From: Haloactinopolyspora alba
GTDB taxonomy: Bacteria > Actinomycetota > Actinomycetes > Jiangellales > Jiangellaceae
Assembly: GCF_003014555.1 (NCBI RefSeq)
Contig: NZ_PYGE01000008.1
Location: forward strand, 1-64,000
DNA: 64,000 bases
Reading direction: 5' to 3'
Notes under the pieces: model-generated
The model's database searches: none
The model's input: only the letters and a program-made list of their open reading frames with translations
Told to the model about the DNA's origin: nothing
Made by a program: the position numbers and the translations under genes
Part shown: positions 1 to 8,448 of the stretch, piece by piece
How positions within the stretch are numbered: the stretch's first letter is position 1
Layout of the letters: the number at the start of each line of letters is the position of its first letter

Positions 1-3000
1 CGAACCATCCGGACGCAACTCGAACTCACCACCAGGAGCCTGACTCCACCCCTGCAGCGACTCCGCCGTCCCATCGAAAATCGCCTCGTAGCCGGTGTGC
101 TCGCTGGTGCCGATGATCGACCTGGCAGCGGCGCGGGAGATCGTGCCCTTGTCACGACCGCTGATCACGCCGTCCTGTTGCAACCGGCGGACCGTGTCGT
201 TGACGTGCCGCACGAACGAGCCGTGGTTCGACCAGTTGCTCTCGTCGTCGATCAGGTTGTTGATCGTGCAGCCCTCACCGACGACGTGGTTCGGCACGCC
301 GGTGTCGGTGTCGCCGATCCACACGTTGTCCCGGTCGTCCGGCACCATGCAGCCGACGTTGACCTCGACCTCGGTGGTCATCGTCTCGCCGTCGGCGTAG
401 GTGACGGTGAGCGTGGCGGTGTAGGTGCCCACGGCCTCGTAGGTGTGCCGCGGGTTGGCCTCCTGCGACGTGGCGCCGTCGCCGAAGTCCCACTCGTAGG
501 ACACGCCGCCGGAGCGCTCGCCGTTGAAGGCCATCGTCAACGGCTTGTTCTGCACCGCCGTCGCGGACGCGGACGCCGTCGGCGTGGCCGGGCCACCGGT
601 GTAGGTGATCCGGATCAGCTTCTGGTTGTCCGTCAGGCTGAAGAAGCCGCCGCCGTAGTCGAGCATGTACAGCGCGCCGTCCGGGCCGAACTTCGAGTCC
701 ATCATCCAGCTCTGCAGCTCGTTGCTGCCGCCGCCGGCGCGGATGATGTGCCGCAGGTCCTCGGCGAACAGCGGCGGAGCCGCGTCTTCGATACCGTTCG
801 GGTCGGGCATCACCGCGACGCGGTTGTTCGGGTTGGTCTGGTCACCGATGAGCCACTTGTCCTCCCAGTACGACGGCCAAGCGACACCACTGTCGGTGTT
901 CACCTCCGCACGGTGGTAGGTCGGGCCGCTCATGATCGCCTGGCCGCCGCCGCGCAGGTACGGCTGCGTGTAGGTGACGTCGTCCTCGTCGTAGGTCGGC
1001 ACACCGCTACCGTCTTCACGGTCCGGATAGACGGGGCCGCCGCCGCCCGGCGAGTACCAGATCATGTTGTCCCGCGCGTCCGGGATGTCCACCAGTCCGG
1101 TGTTCCGCGGCGACGTGTTCTTCAGGTCGTCGCAGTCGTACCAGTTGGTCAGGATCGACGCGTCCTCGTTGCTCCGGTTGCGGTAGGGCTGCCGGTTGCC
1201 CATGCAGTACGGCCAGCCCTGGTTCCCGGCCGACGTGATGATCGTCGCGGTCTCGTACTTCGCTGGTCCCAGCTCGGGGTCCGGCGCGAACGCGTCCGGT
1301 CCGACCCAGGCCGCCTTGAGCCAGTCCGTCTCCGGGTCGATGCTCAGCGTGGAGATGTTGCGCACGCCCATCACGTAGATCTCCGGACGCGTCTTGTCAC
1401 CCGGGTCCTCGGACTCGGGGAACAGGTTGCCCTCGGGGATCGTGTAGGTGCCGTCGTCCTCCGGGTGGATCCGCAGGATCTTCCCGTTCAGGTTGTTCGT
1501 GTTTCCGGAGGTGCGGCGCGCGTCCTGGAACGACACGCCCTTGTAGTCCTTGGTCCAGTTGTTGCCCGAGTAGCCGCTGGAGCCCCGCGACGAGTTGTTG
1601 TCGCCGGATCCGACGTACAGGTTGCCCTTGGAGTCGAAGTCCATGCCGCCGCCGGCGTGGCAGCAGCTGTGGATCTGGGTGTCCCACTGCAGTAGGTCCT
1701 TGCGGCTGGCCATGTCGATCGACTGGGTCTCGAAGTCGTAGGTCAGCCGGGAAACCGTGCGCTGACCGATCCGCTGTTCCTTGTCGATGGACTCGTAGGG
1801 CATCCACATGATGTAGATCCACCCGTTGTCCTGGAAGTCCGGGTCGAGCGTGATGCCGACCAGGCCCTCCTCGGTCTTGATGAGCTCGTCGCCGCTGCCG
1901 CGGTTGCCGAACACGTCGAGAGTGCTGAGGAGCTTGACGTCCTTGGTCTCGGGGTTCCACTGGTGGATCGTGCCGCAGCCGAGGCCGACGTTCTCGTCCT
2001 CCCAGTCCGGGATCGGCCCGGACGGGCAGGCGGCCTTGCCGATGTAGAAGACGGTGCCGTCGGGCGCGATGTCGAGCCCGTGCGGCTCACCGATCTGGTC
2101 CAGCTGGCCTTCCTTGTTCTCCGCGGTCAGTCGCTGGATCTCGTAGTTCGAGCCGATGGTGGCCTGGCAGTCGCCGCGGACCATGCCCGTCGTCCACTGG
2201 ATCGCCCCCAGCAGGTGGCTGCGGAACTTCTCCTCGGCGTAACTGTCCGCGGTGCCGCCCATGCCGGTGTAGAACGACCGTCCGCCGTCATAGTCGCGGC
2301 ACCACGAAATCGGGTGGAACGCGCCGTTGGCGCCCTCGCCCGGGTCGTAGGTCTTCTCCTGCACCTGCGCGATCGTGTGCACCTCGCCGATCGGGTTCGG
2401 CGACCAGTTGAGCCACTTGTCCGAGCGGGTCCAGTTCGTCGGCAGCCCGTCGTTCGCCGGGTGCTGGCGGTCGACCAGGCTGACGGTCGCCTCCTGCACC
2501 GGGATCTCGGGCGGCGGCTCAGTGGCGGCGCCGGCGAAGAACTGCAGCTCGGCCAGCTGGGTCAGGCCGTCACCGGCGTTGGCGGTGATGTCCAGCCGGT
2601 AGTACTGGAAGGCCTGGTCGTTCTCGAACTCGTAGTCCTTGGTCAGGAACCGGCCCGGGAAGTCCTGACCGCTGCGGGAGTCCAGGTCCGTCCAGGTCTG
2701 TCCGTCCGTCGAGCCCTGCAGGGTCCAGTCCTGCGGGTCGCGGCCGGCGAAGTCGTTGGCCGACGTGAGCGCGTACTGCGACACCGCTGCGGGCTCGGTG
2801 AGCTGCACGGTGATCGTCGCGGTCGGGTTGAACGTCAGCCACTTGGTGCCGTCGTCACCGTCGGCCAGGTTCGCCGCGACCTCGTTCGGCGGGTTCTCCC
2901 CAGTCGCGGTGACCTCGGCGACGTCCTCGGGGTCCGGCAGGCTGCCGACCGGCCGCGTGCCGATCAGGCCGGTGAACCACTCGGAGCGTTCCTGTGCCTT

Positions 3001-3477
3001 CGCGGCGTCACGGATCCCGAGGAACCCGCCGCCGTCCTCGATGTAGGCCTCGAGCGCGTCCTCCTGGCTCGCGTTCAGCCCGGCGCCGGCGGCGGACAGG
3101 AAGACGACGCCGCGGTAGTCGCTCAGGTTCTGCTTCGAGAACACCGACGGATCGGTGGACTCTTCGACGGCGAAACCGTGTTCGGCGCCGAGATCCTTGA
3201 TCGCCTGGGTCGCCTGCCCGACGGGATCGTCCTGGTCGCCGGCCGCGCCGTGGTACACGAGCACGTTCACCGGGCTCGTGTCGGCCTTGCCCGCGGACTC
3301 ACCGGACGACGTCCCGGAGTCCCCCGGCCGCTCGGGCCGCTCCGGCTGTCCCTGAGCCGGCAGCGCCGACAATCCGAGAGCGAGCGCCGCGCTGGTCGAG
3401 AACACCATCGCGCGCCGCCACGGTCTGGTTCGGATGCGCCCTGCGCCGTCCGAACGGAAGAGACGTCTGCGTCCCAT
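1..3477 (-). CDS. Secreted ThuA / discoidin / glucose-sorbosone dehydrogenase / PKD protein, 3' end outside window
   Basis: Large exported carbohydrate-active protein; 1159 residues are visible and the C-terminus lies beyond base 1. After a basic start and a hydrophobic signal (about residues 24-44) comes a ThuA-like half domain (about 67-175, starts NVLVYHG), an F5/8-type discoidin module (about 177-312), the second ThuA half (about 322-425, with VDRQHPANDGLP), a glucose/sorbosone dehydrogenase beta-propeller (about 446-950, starts near GEPHGLDIAPDG), a PKD domain (about 962-1039, with YEWDFGDG) and the beginning of a probable DUF1080/LamG-like module (IFDGT...LQGW). The start is ATG with AAGGAG five bases upstream. 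Proteins of this layout are common in actinobacteria and are thought to oxidise or bind sugars outside the cell with a quinone cofactor; the substrate cannot be read from sequence. Confidence 0.85.
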   Translation of the reverse strand, partial: MGRRRLFRSDGAGRIRTRPWRRAMVFSTSAALALGLSALPAQGQPERPERPGDSGTSSGESAGKADTSPVNVLVYHGAAGDQDDPVGQATQAIKDLGAEHGFAVEESTDPSVFSKQNLSDYRGVVFLSAAGAGLNASQEDALEAYIEDGGGFLGIRDAAKAQERSEWFTGLIGTRPVGSLPDPEDVAEVTATGENPPNEVAANLADGDDGTKWLTFNPTATITVQLTEPAAVSQYALTSANDFAGRDPQDWTLQGSTDGQTWTDLDSRSGQDFPGRFLTKDYEFENDQAFQYYRLDITANAGDGLTQLAELQFFAGAATEPPPEIPVQEATVSLVDRQHPANDGLPTNWTRSDKWLNWSPNPIGEVHTIAQVQEKTYDPGEGANGAFHPISWCRDYDGGRSFYTGMGGTADSYAEEKFRSHLLGAIQWTTGMVRGDCQATIGSNYEIQRLTAENKEGQLDQIGEPHGLDIAPDGTVFYIGKAACPSGPIPDWEDENVGLGCGTIHQWNPETKDVKLLSTLDVFGNRGSGDELIKTEEGLVGITLDPDFQDNGWIYIMWMPYESIDKEQRIGQRTVSRLTYDFETQSIDMASRKDLLQWDTQIHSCCHAGGGMDFDSKGNLYVGSGDNNSSRGSSGYSGNNWTKDYKGVSFQDARRTSGNTNNLNGKILRIHPEDDGTYTIPEGNLFPESEDPGDKTRPEIYVMGVRNISTLSIDPETDWLKAAWVGPDAFAPDPELGPAKYETATIITSAGNQGWPYCMGNRQPYRNRSNEDASILTNWYDCDDLKNTSPRNTGLVDIPDARDNMIWYSPGGGGPVYPDREDGSGVPTYDEDDVTYTQPYLRGGGQAIMSGPTYHRAEVNTDSGVAWPSYWEDKWLIGDQTNPNNRVAVMPDPNGIEDAAPPLFAEDLRHIIRAGGGSNELQSWMMDSKFGPDGALYMLDYGGGFFSLTDNQKLIRITYTGGPATPTASASATAVQNKPLTMAFNGERSGGVSYEWDFGDGATSQEANPRHTYEAVGTYTATLTVTYADGETMTTEVEVNVGCMVPDDRDNVWIGDTDTGVPNHVVGEGCTINNLIDDESNWSNHGSFVRHVNDTVRRLQQDGVISGRDKGTISRAAARSIIGTSEHTGYEAIFDGTAESLQGWSQAPGGEFELRPDGS

Positions 3478-3567
3478 CGCTACTCCTTCACTTCGTGGTG
3501 CGGCCCTTGCCCCGTGCCGTGGTTTCGGCCCATCCCCCGTGCTCGGCTGTAGCTGGTCTGCGGAGGT

Positions 3568-4593
3568 CTACTCGCCGTGGTTGTGGTAGCGGTCGATCGC
3601 TTCCTGAGCGCCCTCAGGCATGCTGCCGTCCTCGTTGCGGACCAGGAAGATCCCGGCCATCCCGTCGTCCGCGTGGACCTGAACGTGGCAGTGGTACATC
3701 CACGCGCCCGGGCCGACTCCTTCGCCCGCGATCACCTGGAAGCCGAACGAGCTGCCGGGGTTCAGGTCCTTGTTGTCGATCACCTGGCTGGGGTCGTTCG
3801 GGCCCTCCAGCAGGCCGGTGCGGTTGTCGGCCCAGCGGTGTGCGTGCAGGTGGAAGGTGTGGAACCAGTTGCTGCCGTGCCCGATGGCCAGGAACTCGAC
3901 GCGCTCGCCGAGGTTGGCCTCCAGGATCGGCAGGTCGGGGGCGATCCTGTTGTTGACCGTCATTTCGTTGAACACGATCGTGAACTGCCGGTCCGGCAGC
4001 ACGTCGCCCTTGCGGCGCACGATCAGGCCGCCGTAGAGGCCGCGGAGGATGCCTCCCGTCCCGTGCGGGGTGCCGTAGGCGTGGTCGTGGTAGTGCCAGT
4101 AGCCCGCACTGCCCGGCTGCCACGTGCGCCCCGGGCCCGGCGACTGCGTACGGGTGCGCCAGATGTACGTGCGGGTCTCGCCCGGCTCGTTGAACGAGTC
4201 GTTCAGCGGACTGCCGTCGGAGTCGACGTCGTAGTCCACTCCGTGCGGGTGGATGGACATCCGCACGCCGGTGTTGTTGACGAGCTCGATCTCGAGCGTG
4301 TCACCTTCCGTGATCTCGAGAAGCGGCCCGGGAACCGTGGCCTCGCCGGGGGCGAGGCCGTAGCCGAGATCGCCGTTGGGCAGCTCCTCGGCGTACATGG
4401 TGATCCGGTGAGTCTCGCCTCCTCCGGCGGCGCCGCGGCCGGGTGCGGTGTCCGGTGGCGCCGTGTCGGGAGGCGCAGCACCGGCGCTCGAAGCGACGGC
4501 AGGTACGGCGACGCCTGCGGCGGCGCCGGCCAACATGGAACGACGGGAAAGTTGAAGCCCCAGCCCGTTACTCCGAATGTGCTTGTCAACCAT
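3568..4593 (-). CDS. Two-domain (small) laccase, multicopper oxidase
   Basis: Exported copper oxidase of 341 residues, the length of the Streptomyces small laccase SLAC, which works as a homotrimer. The N-terminus carries a twin-arginine signal (SRRSMLAG near residue 17). Copper motifs appear in order: [22 protein letters not shown] and [13 protein letters not shown]; the last supplies the T1 Cys and His and a possible Met ligand. WADNRTG and [11 protein letters not shown] blocks also match the SLAC type. The start is ATG preceded by GGAGA. It lies 90 bases upstream of the secreted sugar-oxidoreductase gene on the same strand, so joint transcription is possible. Likely reaction: one-electron oxidation of phenols coupled to reduction of O2 to water. 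Confidence 0.92.
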   Translation of the reverse strand: MVDKHIRSNGLGLQLSRRSMLAGAAAGVAVPAVASSAGAAPPDTAPPDTAPGRGAAGGGETHRITMYAEELPNGDLGYGLAPGEATVPGPLLEITEGDTLEIELVNNTGVRMSIHPHGVDYDVDSDGSPLNDSFNEPGETRTYIWRTRTQSPGPGRTWQPGSAGYWHYHDHAYGTPHGTGGILRGLYGGLIVRRKGDVLPDRQFTIVFNEMTVNNRIAPDLPILEANLGERVEFLAIGHGSNWFHTFHLHAHRWADNRTGLLEGPNDPSQVIDNKDLNPGSSFGFQVIAGEGVGPGAWMYHCHVQVHADDGMAGIFLVRNEDGSMPEGAQEAIDRYHNHGE

Positions 4594-4782
4594 CGGGTCT
4601 CCATTCGGTCTTCCCGGCTGTGCCGCCGGGGAGAACAGCGGTCGGACGCGCGCCGATACGGAGGTGCACCGAGACGCCGGAACCGGTGCGGCAACGTTGT
4701 CGCACCTGCCGTACGGACCCAGCGGCCGTCAGTGACGCTCCATGTTGCGGCACATTAGGGGGACTTTTGCGCGCAAGTCAAC

Positions 4783-4803
4783 CTAAAGTTTCATTTGTTT
4801 CAG
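4783..4803. promoter_or_regulatory. Possible operator between the laccase and ROK genes
   Basis: An AT-rich patch in an otherwise GC-rich 301-base divergent spacer. It contains an imperfect inverted repeat with outer halves CTAAA and TTTCAG. A second small inverted repeat (TAGAAG at 4826-4831, CTTCTA at 4840-4845) with an AAGCGCTT palindrome lies just downstream. ROK repressors often bind AT-rich palindromes next to their own gene, so autoregulation is a reasonable guess. No footprint-level evidence is visible. Confidence 0.3.
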
Positions 4804-4894
4804 CCAAATGACGGCGCTGGACCGTTAGAAGCGCTTACTCTTCTACGATCGCCATGTACGAAGGAGCGACGAGAACGGTCAGAAACGGCAGGTC

Positions 4895-6106
4895 ATGACT
4901 CGGCACGTCACCCACGGACCGCACCCGGTGTCCGGAACGTCGGCGCTGTTCCAACTGCTGCGCGACGGCCGGCCGCGCACTCGCGCGGAGCTCGTCTCCG
5001 AGACGCGCCTGGCTCGATCGACCGTCTCCGAGCACCTCGAGACCCTGCTGGCGTCCGGGTTCCTGAAGCGAGCGGACACGGCACGCTCCACCGGCGGGCG
5101 CCCGCCGACCACGTTCGCCATCAACCACGCCGCACGCGCCGTGCTCGCCGTCGACATCGGCGTCACCCACGCGCACCTGGCCGTCACCGACCTCTCCGGG
5201 CGGATCCTCGTCGACGAGGAGCACGAACTGGACGTCTCGAGCGGTCCCGACACGGTGCTGGCGGACGTCTGCCACCGCGGACGCGCGCTCGTCCGGCGCT
5301 CGGGATACGGCGAGGACGAGCTGATCGGTGTCGGCGTCGGCCTGCCCGGACCGGTCGAGCACGCCACCGGGCGGCCGACCCGCCCGCCGCTGATGCCGGG
5401 CTGGGACGGCTTCGACGTCCCCGGCTTCGTTCATGAGCACCTGAGCGTACCCACACTCGTTGACAACGATGTCAACGTGATGACCGTGGGCGAACAACGG
5501 ACCCAGTGGCCGGAGGTGCCGAACCTGCTGTACGTCAAGGTCGCCACCGGCATCGGCAGCGGCCTGATGACCGACGGCCACCTGCACCGGGGCGCACAGG
5601 GCGCCGCCGGCGACATGGGCCACGTCCAGGTGCCGCACAGCGCCGACGTCCCGTGCCACTGCGGGAACGTCGGCTGCCTCGAGGCGATCGCCGGCGGCGC
5701 CGCCCTCGCGGCACGCCTGAACACGCCGGACCTGCCCGTCACGACCAGCGCGGAGCTCGTCGAGCTCGCCCGCGGCGGCTCGGCCGGGGTGCTCAAGGCG
5801 TTGCGCCAGGCCGGACGCGACATCGGCGACGTCCTCGCGACCGCGGTGAGCCTGTTCAACCCGTCCGTGATCGTCATCGGCGGGTCGCTGTCGCAGGCGG
5901 GCGAGCAGCTGATCGCGGGCGTCCGCGAGGTCGTCTACCAGCGCTCGCTGCCACTGGCCACTCAGGACCTGCGGATCGTGCGCTCACGCGCCGGTGAGCG
6001 TGCCGGTGTCGTCGGCGCCGCCGTCATGGTGATCGACGATCTCCTCGCGCCGGCGAACATCGACTCACAGCTGTCCCGGGGCGGCGCCTCGGTGCCGTCG
6101 CGGTGA
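4895..6106 (+). CDS. ROK-family transcriptional regulator
   Basis: Sugar-responsive repressor of 403 residues, the normal length for NagC/XylR-like ROK proteins. Residues 10-75 form a winged helix-turn-helix (TRAELVSETRLARSTVSEHL then a GGRPP hinge). The ROK domain follows, with VLAVDIGVTHAHLAV, the sugar site region GVGVGLPGPV and LVDNDVNVM, and an intact zinc motif CHCGNVGCLE near residue 250. The start is the ATG preceded by GGCAGG. It diverges from the laccase gene and ends three bases before the convergent acyltransferase. Its sugar ligand and targets are not evident; the adjacent oxidase pair and its own promoter are the simplest candidates. Confidence 0.88.
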   Translation: MTRHVTHGPHPVSGTSALFQLLRDGRPRTRAELVSETRLARSTVSEHLETLLASGFLKRADTARSTGGRPPTTFAINHAARAVLAVDIGVTHAHLAVTDLSGRILVDEEHELDVSSGPDTVLADVCHRGRALVRRSGYGEDELIGVGVGLPGPVEHATGRPTRPPLMPGWDGFDVPGFVHEHLSVPTLVDNDVNVMTVGEQRTQWPEVPNLLYVKVATGIGSGLMTDGHLHRGAQGAAGDMGHVQVPHSADVPCHCGNVGCLEAIAGGAALAARLNTPDLPVTTSAELVELARGGSAGVLKALRQAGRDIGDVLATAVSLFNPSVIVIGGSLSQAGEQLIAGVREVVYQRSLPLATQDLRIVRSRAGERAGVVGAAVMVIDDLLAPANIDSQLSRGGASVPSR

Positions 6107-6109
6107 GCG

Positions 6110-8254
6110 TCAGTCCCGAAGGACGTCGGTCAGCGCCGCGTCGACCCGCGGCGTCAACGACTCGACGTACGTGCCGGTCAGGTGTGAGCCTTGACGGTAC
6201 ACGAGCGTGTTGCCGATGACCGGCGGGCAGGTGTCACCGGGGCAGATGTAGTCGCGCACGTCGACGGCGTCGATCCCTTCCGCCTGCTCGAGGGCCGGCA
6301 GCTGTGCCCTGGCCCCGCCGACGGTCTCCGCCCGTGCCCGCGAGAACCCGCAGGCGCCGAGATCGTCCTCGTGGGTGGCGACGCACTCCATGACGTCCAG
6401 GAGCGGGTTCGGGTTGTCGACCATGACGACGACCTCCGTCCCGGCGTCCTCGAGGCCCTCCCACGACTCGACGAGCCCGTCCACCATCGCCTCGGTCGCG
6501 TCGCCGTCGACACCGTAGGCCGACGATGCGACCTGCGACGTCAGCACGTAGTCGATGGTGTCGTCCTCGGTCAGCGCATCGAAACGGCGGTCGTTGTAGT
6601 CGGCGCACCAGTGGTTGGCCGCGTCCTCGTACTCGACGTCCACCCCGACCAGGGGGCAGGCGCTCTTCAGGTACGTCACCAGCCGCCAGCCGCGCTCGTC
6701 GGCGATGCGCTCCAAGGCGGGCAGCCACTGGTGCATCTTGGAGTCGCCGGCCACCGCGACGGTGGTCTCGGCGTCGCGAGGGCCGTAGGTGCACGACTCG
6801 AGGTCGGTGCCGACGATCGTGCTGATACAGGTCTCGCCGTCCAGGTCCGCGACGTCGTCGGGCGCGTCGAGTACCGCGGGCACCATGGCATCGACGCTGT
6901 CCGGCGGCTCGTACTCCGCAGGGTCGTCGGACAGTACCGCAGCACCCGCGGCCTCGCGCCCGTCGACCTCCGGCGTCTTCGGGATCGCGGTCGACACCGT
7001 GACCGCAGCTGCGACGCCGACCGCCGTGCACGCCACGCCCAGTACGCCGGCCCGCCACGGGAACCGGGCGAACGCCGGCGCGTGGTGGATGGGCGCCTCC
7101 ACGAGGCGGTACGTCAGCCACGCCGGCACGGCGGAGAACCCCACGACGACGACGCCGATGGCCACCGGCAGCGTTCCGTCGTCCCCGCCCCACAGCACGG
7201 CCGCGCCGACCAGTAGCGGCCAGTGCCACAGGTACAGCGAGTACGACAGCGTGCCGATGTCGCGCATCGCGCCGGTGTCGAGCAGCGCTCCCGCCGGCGT
7301 GCGGTGCCCTGCCGTGCCCGCCGCCAGCACGGCAGCCGCACCCAGCGTGGGCACCAGGGCCGCCGCGCCGGGAAACGTCGTCCCGGAGTCGAAGCTCACC
7401 GCCGCGTACCCGATCGCGGCCAGGCCGAGCACGCCGAGCACCCGCGCCGTCACGGCCGGTATCCGGATCAGGCGGTGCGCCACGATCGCGAGCGCCGCAC
7501 CGATGGCCAACTCCCACAGCCGTGTCGTGGAGACGAAGTACGCTCGTCCCGCGTTCACCTCGCTGAGGTAGATCGACCACAGCAGCGACGGCACGCCGAT
7601 CGCGGCGATCCCGGCCAGCAGCACCTTGGTCAGCGGCAACCGGTACCGCCGCTGCACCCACAGCACCAGCAGGATCAGCACCGGCCAGACCACGTAGAAC
7701 TGTTCCTCGACGGCCAGCGACCAGAAGTGCTGCACCACACTGGGCGCATCGTTCGCGGCCAGATAGTTCACGGACTGCTCGGCCAGCCGCCAGTTCACGA
7801 CGTACAGCGCGCTGGTGCCGATGTCCCAGGCCGCCGACGACCACCGGGTCACCGGCAGCACGATGATGGTCACGGCCCCGACCGACCCCAGAACCACCGC
7901 CGTCGCCGGCAGCAGCCGCCGCGCGCGACGGGCCCAGAACCGCGACAGGCTCAGCCGCCCGGTGCGGCCGATCTCGCGGTCGATCAGTCCGGTGATCAGA
8001 AACCCGGAGATCACGAAGAACACGTCGACGCCGACGAATCCGCCGGTCAGGAACGGCACTCCGGCGTGGAAACCCAGCACCAGCATGACCGCGACGGCGC
8101 GCAGGCCCTGGATGTCGCCGCGGTAGCCGGCGGAGTCGGCGCCGGCCGGGGTGTGGCCGTCGGACACCGGCTGGGCCTCGGCCCGCGGGCTCGCCCCCGG
8201 AGGTGCCGGAGGAGGAGGCACGGGACGCGTCGCCGCGACAGGTGTGTCGTGCAT
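6110..8254 (-). CDS. OafA/YrhL-type membrane acyltransferase with C-terminal SGNH domain
   Basis: 714-residue protein that would transfer acyl (usually acetyl) groups to cell-surface glycans. Residues about 45-390 are an acyltransferase-3 domain with about ten membrane helices, beginning with GLRAVAVMLVLGFHAG, which supplies the conserved catalytic His region, and FFVISGFLITG. An SGNH hydrolase-like domain follows (about 480-710) with the GDS nucleophile block (VAVAGDSKMHQW) and a late His (RQGSHLT). The residue three before that His is Gln, where many relatives have Asp. Its place at the edge of the glycan block suggests it decorates that polymer. The start ATG has only a short AGG upstream. 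Confidence 0.88.
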   Translation of the reverse strand: MHDTPVAATRPVPPPPAPPGASPRAEAQPVSDGHTPAGADSAGYRGDIQGLRAVAVMLVLGFHAGVPFLTGGFVGVDVFFVISGFLITGLIDREIGRTGRLSLSRFWARRARRLLPATAVVLGSVGAVTIIVLPVTRWSSAAWDIGTSALYVVNWRLAEQSVNYLAANDAPSVVQHFWSLAVEEQFYVVWPVLILLVLWVQRRYRLPLTKVLLAGIAAIGVPSLLWSIYLSEVNAGRAYFVSTTRLWELAIGAALAIVAHRLIRIPAVTARVLGVLGLAAIGYAAVSFDSGTTFPGAAALVPTLGAAAVLAAGTAGHRTPAGALLDTGAMRDIGTLSYSLYLWHWPLLVGAAVLWGGDDGTLPVAIGVVVVGFSAVPAWLTYRLVEAPIHHAPAFARFPWRAGVLGVACTAVGVAAAVTVSTAIPKTPEVDGREAAGAAVLSDDPAEYEPPDSVDAMVPAVLDAPDDVADLDGETCISTIVGTDLESCTYGPRDAETTVAVAGDSKMHQWLPALERIADERGWRLVTYLKSACPLVGVDVEYEDAANHWCADYNDRRFDALTEDDTIDYVLTSQVASSAYGVDGDATEAMVDGLVESWEGLEDAGTEVVVMVDNPNPLLDVMECVATHEDDLGACGFSRARAETVGGARAQLPALEQAEGIDAVDVRDYICPGDTCPPVIGNTLVYRQGSHLTGTYVESLTPRVDAALTDVLRD

Positions 8255-8448
8255 CTGCCTAGTCCGTAACCCCGGGTCGACGAGCCTGCGCGTCCGTGTG
8301 CCTTTCGACGTATCGCAACAGTCTAGACGAGCGCTCGTGTCGCCCCCTGTGCCCGATGGCCGCGAACCCGCTAGATTGGCGCCCGGTCGCCGAGAGCCCG
8401 ATCACGAGACCCGCCTACCGAGGACCGCCGAGAGCCGAGGACACGACG

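Noticed and set aside
97-1695. 532-residue plus-strand reading frame opposite the secreted dehydrogenase
   Set aside because: Arg/Val/Ala-rich antisense product with no domain; the minus frame has clear ThuA, dehydrogenase and PKD motifs. GC-rich codon bias creates such long mirror frames throughout the window.
1963-3552. 529-residue plus-strand frame
   Set aside because: Same antisense artefact over the N-terminal half of the dehydrogenase gene.
4854-4898. 14-codon open frame whose stop overlaps the ROK start as ATGA
   Set aside because: Could be a leader peptide, but it has no ribosome site of its own and no repeated regulatory codons.
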